10,962 bases of DNA, taken from positions 1-10,962 of the forward strand of contig CALZHX010000379.1 in assembly GCA_945787435.1 (NCBI GenBank). Reading direction: 5' to 3'. The position numbers were made by a program, and so were the translations under genes. The stretch is from an uncultured Woeseiaceae bacterium. GTDB lineage: Bacteria; Pseudomonadota; Gammaproteobacteria; Steroidobacterales; Woeseiaceae. The notes under the pieces were generated by a model, which saw only the letters and a list, made by a program, of their open reading frames with translations, did no database searches and was not told the origin of the DNA. Below are positions 7,467-10,962 of this stretch, one piece after another (within the stretch, counting starts at the first letter, position 1; the number at the start of each line of letters is the position of its first letter).

Positions 7467-7471
7467 GGGGG
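7467..7471 (+). promoter_or_regulatory. ribosome-binding site supporting a GTG start
   Basis: A run of five G lies seven bases before GTG 7479. The GTG start is needed to keep the twin-arginine leader, because the next methionine is about 80 codons downstream, inside the enzyme domain. A possible -10 element CATAAT (7443-7448) lies upstream, but I found no matching -35. Confidence 0.5.
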
Positions 7472-7478
7472 CACGATC

Positions 7479-8786
7479 GTGGCAACTCCGGGAACCAGTA
7501 TTAGCAGGCGCAAATTTCTCGGCGCGATTGGAGCCGGTGCGGCCGTCGGATTGCCGCTGCCTGGCAGAGCCGGGCCGGTCAGCCTTCCCAGCTCACCCGT
7601 CGGCGCGGATCCCTCAGCCCTTGCTCATGATGAGAATTTCTGGTCCGAAGTAGCCACGCATTACGACCGTACCGAGGGTATCGTCAACCTCGAACACGGC
7701 TATTGGGGCAAGATGGCTCATCCTGTACAGGATGCCTACATCGACGCTACGCGCATGGTGAATACGCAGAATTCATTCTATGCGAGGAAACAATACGCAG
7801 CAGATGAAATGGAGAGCGTGCGGCGAGTGGCCCGCGCGCTTGGCGTGCACGACGACGAGATCGTGCTGACTCGCAACGCGACCGAATCGATTCACAACCT
7901 GATACGACAGTACCGGGGCCTGACGGCCGGCGACGCGGTTCTCTACGCCGATATCGACTACCCCAATATCAAGACGGCGATGCGGTGGCTAGAGTGTGCC
8001 CGGGGTGTGCGGCCAGTTGAGATGGTCATTCCATCACGGGTGGACCAGGAGCAGCTCTTTGCGTTGTATCGCGATGCCTTCGACGAGAATCCCGACCTCA
8101 AACTCATGCTGCTTATGCACGTGAGCAATCAGCACGGCCTGGTGCTTCCGGTCGCGCGTATTGCGGAAGAGGCGAAAAAGCGCGGCATCGACGTTATCTG
8201 CGACACCGCGCAGTCCTGGGGGCTGCTCGACTACAAGGTGCCGTCTTTGCAGGTCGACTGGGCCGGCTTCAACCTGCACAAGTGGATCGGTACTCCGGTT
8301 GGCGTCGGTGCTCTCTATATGCAACGGGGAAGCCTGCACAAAGTCGCGCCTTATCCCGGCGAAAGCGATCCTGACGACACCGACGTGTCGACACGCGTGC
8401 ACGTCGGCACTTCGAATTTTGCCGCCACCCTGGCGATTCCTCATGCGCTCGACTTTCACGAGGCGATCGGTGGCGCGAACAAGGAAGCCCGACTGCGATA
8501 CCTGCGGCAGCTATGGACCAGTGAGGCCGAATCGATGTCTCACATCGAGCTCCTCGGCGGTCTCGATGAAGAATCGTGGACCGGCATGGGGTCTTTCAGG
8601 CTGGCTGGCAGGCGGACCGCGAATGAAGTGACGGATTTGCAACAGCGGCTGGAGCGGGAGTTCGGCATTTTCACCGTTGTCCGCAAGGGCCTGGCAAGCG
8701 GCTACTGCGTTCGCATTACGCCGCAGGTGTTCACGACCCCGCATGATATAGCGCAGCTGGTCGACGCCCTGAAACGACTGGTCTGA
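7479..8786 (+). CDS. Tat-exported PLP-dependent enzyme, class V aminotransferase fold (isopenicillin-N epimerase / PvdN-like)
   Basis: This 435-residue fold-type I pyridoxal-phosphate enzyme belongs to the class V group, which includes cysteine desulfurases and isopenicillin-N epimerase. It starts at GTG. A twin-arginine motif SRRKFLG (9-15) is followed by a small-residue hydrophobic run and GRAGP, so the folded, cofactor-loaded enzyme should go to the periplasm. The enzyme domain runs from about residue 60 to the end. TRNATES (131-137) matches the phosphate-binding region. CDTAQSWG has D242 to pair with the pyridine nitrogen, with Q245 where cysteine desulfurases usually have histidine. NLHKWIG carries K268, the expected Schiff-base lysine. 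Tat-exported PLP enzymes are unusual. PvdN of fluorescent pseudomonads, which acts on the pyoverdine side chain in the periplasm, has this same combination of Tat leader, fold and length. No siderophore or peptide-synthetase gene is in the window, so the substrate is unknown. Fold and export are well supported; the PvdN comparison is an inference. Confidence 0.88.
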   Translation: MATPGTSISRRKFLGAIGAGAAVGLPLPGRAGPVSLPSSPVGADPSALAHDENFWSEVATHYDRTEGIVNLEHGYWGKMAHPVQDAYIDATRMVNTQNSFYARKQYAADEMESVRRVARALGVHDDEIVLTRNATESIHNLIRQYRGLTAGDAVLYADIDYPNIKTAMRWLECARGVRPVEMVIPSRVDQEQLFALYRDAFDENPDLKLMLLMHVSNQHGLVLPVARIAEEAKKRGIDVICDTAQSWGLLDYKVPSLQVDWAGFNLHKWIGTPVGVGALYMQRGSLHKVAPYPGESDPDDTDVSTRVHVGTSNFAATLAIPHALDFHEAIGGANKEARLRYLRQLWTSEAESMSHIELLGGLDEESWTGMGSFRLAGRRTANEVTDLQQRLEREFGIFTVVRKGLASGYCVRITPQVFTTPHDIAQLVDALKRLV

Positions 8787-8799
8787 TGCAACAGAATGA

Positions 8800-8816
8800 C
8801 GGCGTATTCAACGCCG
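8800..8816. terminator. hairpin between convergent genes, possible two-way terminator
   Basis: CGGCGT (8800-8805) and ACGCCG (8811-8816) form a perfect six-base stem with loop ATTCA. It lies inside the 37-base gap between the stop codons of the PLP enzyme gene (plus) and the AsmA gene (minus). The position is what one expects of a shared bidirectional terminator. U tracts on both sides are poor, so the confidence rests on stem and placement. Confidence 0.5.
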
Positions 8817-8823
8817 CCGTTCG

Positions 8824-10962
8824 TTAGTCATTGCCGGCGTTCTTCATCTCTTCGTCCGCCTCCGAGACAGCTGCTCCACAAGGATCCTTGGGTGAGAAGA
8901 ACCGGTTCTTGACCTTCTTCGCAATCCACATCGTCCCCAGGGTCGCCGCGGTTTTCGCCGTTTCATTTGTATCAAATGACAATTGTGGACTTGCCAGGGT
9001 GCCGCCGACTTTAGTAAATGGCGTAAGGAAGTCCGCGATGCCGAGGCCGAGGCCTTTGCGCGCCGCGGTCTCGATTTTGACATCGAGGGCTTCCGTGCCG
9101 AGATCAACGAACGCTGTGCCGACGATATTCAGCTTGTCTGTCTGCAACACGAGCGCAGGTACCCCGTCTATCTCGCCCGCCACGGATCGCAGCAGGACAG
9201 CGAAACATTCAACCCTGGTGAAGCCCTCTTTCTTGCTGAACGGGTTGACCCTGTCCAGAACTTCGGCCGTTAAATCGCGCATGAACCAGGCCGGCATGCC
9301 CTTGGATTGACCGCTTCCGCCCGTCAGCCGTAAGGTTCCGTCAAGGGAGGCAGCCATGTCCCTGACCGTCGCACCGTCTGCGGCCAGCCTCAGCTGGATA
9401 TCGTAATTGGGAAGCTGGTGCAGGGTATCCGGGGCAGTGGGGGTCAGGCCTAACGTCATCCGGTCGCCATCGATCGCCGCGCTGATCCGGGGCTCGCCTG
9501 CAGTCGGCAGAAGCTCAAGCGTGCCGGAAAGCACGCCGCGCTGACCGGCGAGACCAAACTCCTCGACACGCAGCGCGCCACTCTGCAGCGAGCCAGCCAG
9601 CACGACGTCGTTGACAGTAGCCTTGCGCAGGACCAACTCGCCAATGGAAATATCGACCCGCGCGTTCAGCTGTTGCAGCAGGTCCATCGGTATCGGCGTA
9701 TCCGGAATGACCCGCGAGTCTTTTGCCGGCGGGGCCGGTTCCGGCGTGGCGTCGTCCTCCGGAGGCGGCAGGAGCGGTGCCAGGTTCAGGTTACGTGACC
9801 TCAGGTCGATTTCAACAGACGGGATGTCTCCCTGGATTCGGTAAGTCGCGCCGCCGGAAAGATCGCTTTTTCCGGTTGTAACGACCAGGTCCTGCAGCCG
9901 GATTGCGTCTGCAGACCCGATGAGATGTCCCGCGAGCGACAGCGGCTCGTCCGGAAGATCCCTGCCGGCGAGTCTCCCGAGATTACTCATGCTCGCAACC
10001 TGGGCGTCGATGTTCATGTCCGTCCGGGCGAGATCAGTTGCATCCACAACGCCGTTAACGGCCAGCTGACCATCAGCGATTTTCAGAACAAGCCGGTCGA
10101 CAATGACGTGTTCGTCTTGCCACTGCACACCGGCGCTCAGGTCGAACGGGGCTTCGGCCGGAACGTACTGGGCTGAACTTGGCACCCAGTTAGCCACATC
10201 CGGGCCATTCGCCGTGATCTCGATGCTGCCTGATGCCAACATCGGTGACATCGCTATCGAAATATCACCACCGAGTCTCCCCGCGCCGATGTCGACTTTA
10301 AGATCGCCGAGCTTCAACTCGTTGCGGGTCAATCGAATGTTGCTGGCGACATTGAACGGAACATTCTGAAATTCATAGTCACTGACGTCGGGAACGAGGT
10401 TCGCCAGGCTGTCACCCTCAATCGTGATATCGATGTCGGTGCCGTGAAAGTCAGGCGGGTTGCCCAGCCGACCGCCGAGCCTTGCTCTCGTATCGCCCAG
10501 TCGCGCGCTGAAGTCGTCCAGCCTGAAATGTTCCGCGGTGGGCCTGATGCGGCCGGCTACCTCGTAGCTGCCGGGCGGCAGCGCGTCGAGTTCGACGCCG
10601 GCCATAGTGAGCGTCCGGGAAAGGTCCGGCCCGGAGACGCTGAACCGCAGGTCTGTATCACGCTCCAGTAGCTCATTGCTGACCAGGCCATCGACCTTGA
10701 TGACATTATCACCAAGATTCACAACGCCCCTGTCGATCGCAATTCCGCTCTCGGCCCTGGATACGCTGGCATTCACGTCGAACGGTATTCCGGGAACATC
10801 CGGTATGTCCAGCGCGCCAGCAATCACGGACAGGTCAGCCCCTTTGACACTCAGCGCAAGTTCGGTGCCAACGAAATCCGGCTCGGTCGACACCATGCCA
10901 TTAACCCGAAATTCAACATCCCTGGCTTGCGCGGAGATATCGACCAATTCCTCGCCCTCCGC
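8824..10962 (-). CDS. AsmA-family envelope protein, C-terminal part (gene continues past the right edge)
   Basis: The frame is open to the last base of the window. A TTG at 10947 could serve as a start, but the frame continues upstream without a stop or convincing start, and the visible part lacks the N-terminal membrane anchor usual in this family, so the CDS is best treated as 5'-truncated by the window. Counting from that TTG, residues 25-376 are five tandem units of about 70 residues rich in alternating hydrophobic beta strands. A proline-rich linker (about 394-420) follows, then the family's C-terminal domain (about 420-690). The diagnostic stretch lies at 577-659 (TRVECFAVLL, LNIVGTAFVDLGTE, and PFTKVGGTLASPQLSF). 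AsmA proteins are anchored in the inner membrane, project into the periplasm and are thought to help move or order lipids between membranes; related TamB and YhdP bridge the envelope. The acidic tail contains one cysteine. The gene converges on the PLP enzyme gene. The family is secure; its specific role is not known from the sequence. Confidence 0.9.
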   Translation of the reverse strand, partial: AEGEELVDISAQARDVEFRVNGMVSTEPDFVGTELALSVKGADLSVIAGALDIPDVPGIPFDVNASVSRAESGIAIDRGVVNLGDNVIKVDGLVSNELLERDTDLRFSVSGPDLSRTLTMAGVELDALPPGSYEVAGRIRPTAEHFRLDDFSARLGDTRARLGGRLGNPPDFHGTDIDITIEGDSLANLVPDVSDYEFQNVPFNVASNIRLTRNELKLGDLKVDIGAGRLGGDISIAMSPMLASGSIEITANGPDVANWVPSSAQYVPAEAPFDLSAGVQWQDEHVIVDRLVLKIADGQLAVNGVVDATDLARTDMNIDAQVASMSNLGRLAGRDLPDEPLSLAGHLIGSADAIRLQDLVVTTGKSDLSGGATYRIQGDIPSVEIDLRSRNLNLAPLLPPPEDDATPEPAPPAKDSRVIPDTPIPMDLLQQLNARVDISIGELVLRKATVNDVVLAGSLQSGALRVEEFGLAGQRGVLSGTLELLPTAGEPRISAAIDGDRMTLGLTPTAPDTLHQLPNYDIQLRLAADGATVRDMAASLDGTLRLTGGSGQSKGMPAWFMRDLTAEVLDRVNPFSKKEGFTRVECFAVLLRSVAGEIDGVPALVLQTDKLNIVGTAFVDLGTEALDVKIETAARKGLGLGIADFLTPFTKVGGTLASPQLSFDTNETAKTAATLGTMWIAKKVKNRFFSPKDPCGAAVSEADEEMKNAGND
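9820..10875 (-). repeat. five tandem ~70-residue protein repeats in the AsmA-family gene
   Basis: Within the encoded protein, units of 69-72 residues begin at FVGTELALSV, ERDTDLRFSV, FHGTDIDITI, LASGSIEITA and LARTDMNIDA. Each has an opening strand, then in most units a G-[AP]-D-[LV]-like turn and short helix, then a P-F-[DN]-[VL]-like strand in the middle (PFDV, PFNV, PFDL), then strands ending in a [LV]xGxV-like edge. Residues 13-24, before the first full unit, look like the end of another, so the array probably continues outside the window. The similarity is at protein level and strongly diverged; the DNA copies are not near-identical. Confidence 0.65.

Noticed and set aside
8034..8459. 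141-residue minus-strand open frame inside the PLP enzyme gene
   Set aside because: It is antisense to conserved active-site coding sequence and has no motif of its own.

Overview
The window reads as chromosomal DNA of a free-living Gram-negative proteobacterium, most likely a gammaproteobacterium. It encodes a classical PilA-type type IV pilin, an AsmA-family envelope protein, a MATE exporter, a GGDEF signalling enzyme and two proteins with twin-arginine leaders. The genes are intact and tightly spaced. I see no insertion sequence, phage gene, tRNA, rRNA or CRISPR array. I cannot fix the genus from sequence alone; an uncultivated marine or soil gammaproteobacterium is only a guess.

Layout. 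Positions 1-275 are non-coding and hold two hairpins, one of them about 40 bases past the stop of the first gene. Positions 276-2983 (minus strand) form a two-gene operon with a 4-base ATGA overlap: a [2Fe-2S] subunit and a Tat-targeted molybdopterin subunit of an IorAB-type molybdenum hydroxylase. A good sigma-70-like promoter lies in the divergent gap to a MATE efflux pump (3076-4455, plus). The pump converges on a small multi-span membrane protein of unknown function (4471-4956, minus). After a 195-base divergent gap come a membrane-bound GAF-GGDEF diguanylate cyclase (5152-6636, plus), an orphan type IV pilin (6892-7320, plus) and a Tat-exported, PLP-dependent class V aminotransferase-fold enzyme that begins at GTG (7479-8786, plus). 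The last gene (8824-10962, minus) is the C-terminal part of a large AsmA-family protein that runs off the right edge. It contains at least five tandem units of about 70 residues each.

How the genes fit together. Only the molybdenum hydroxylase pair is clearly one functional unit. The others look like separately transcribed envelope and signalling genes. Several act at or beyond the inner membrane: the periplasmic oxidoreductase, the efflux pump, the small membrane protein, the c-di-GMP synthase, the pilin, the periplasmic PLP enzyme and the AsmA protein. The diguanylate cyclase next to a pilin is suggestive, since c-di-GMP commonly controls pilus use, but the 255-base gap argues for separate promoters.

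I did not find a convincing undescribed multi-gene system. The points most worth following are the periplasmic PLP enzyme, which resembles the PvdN type but has no siderophore genes beside it, the tandem repeats in the AsmA protein, and the unassigned small membrane protein.
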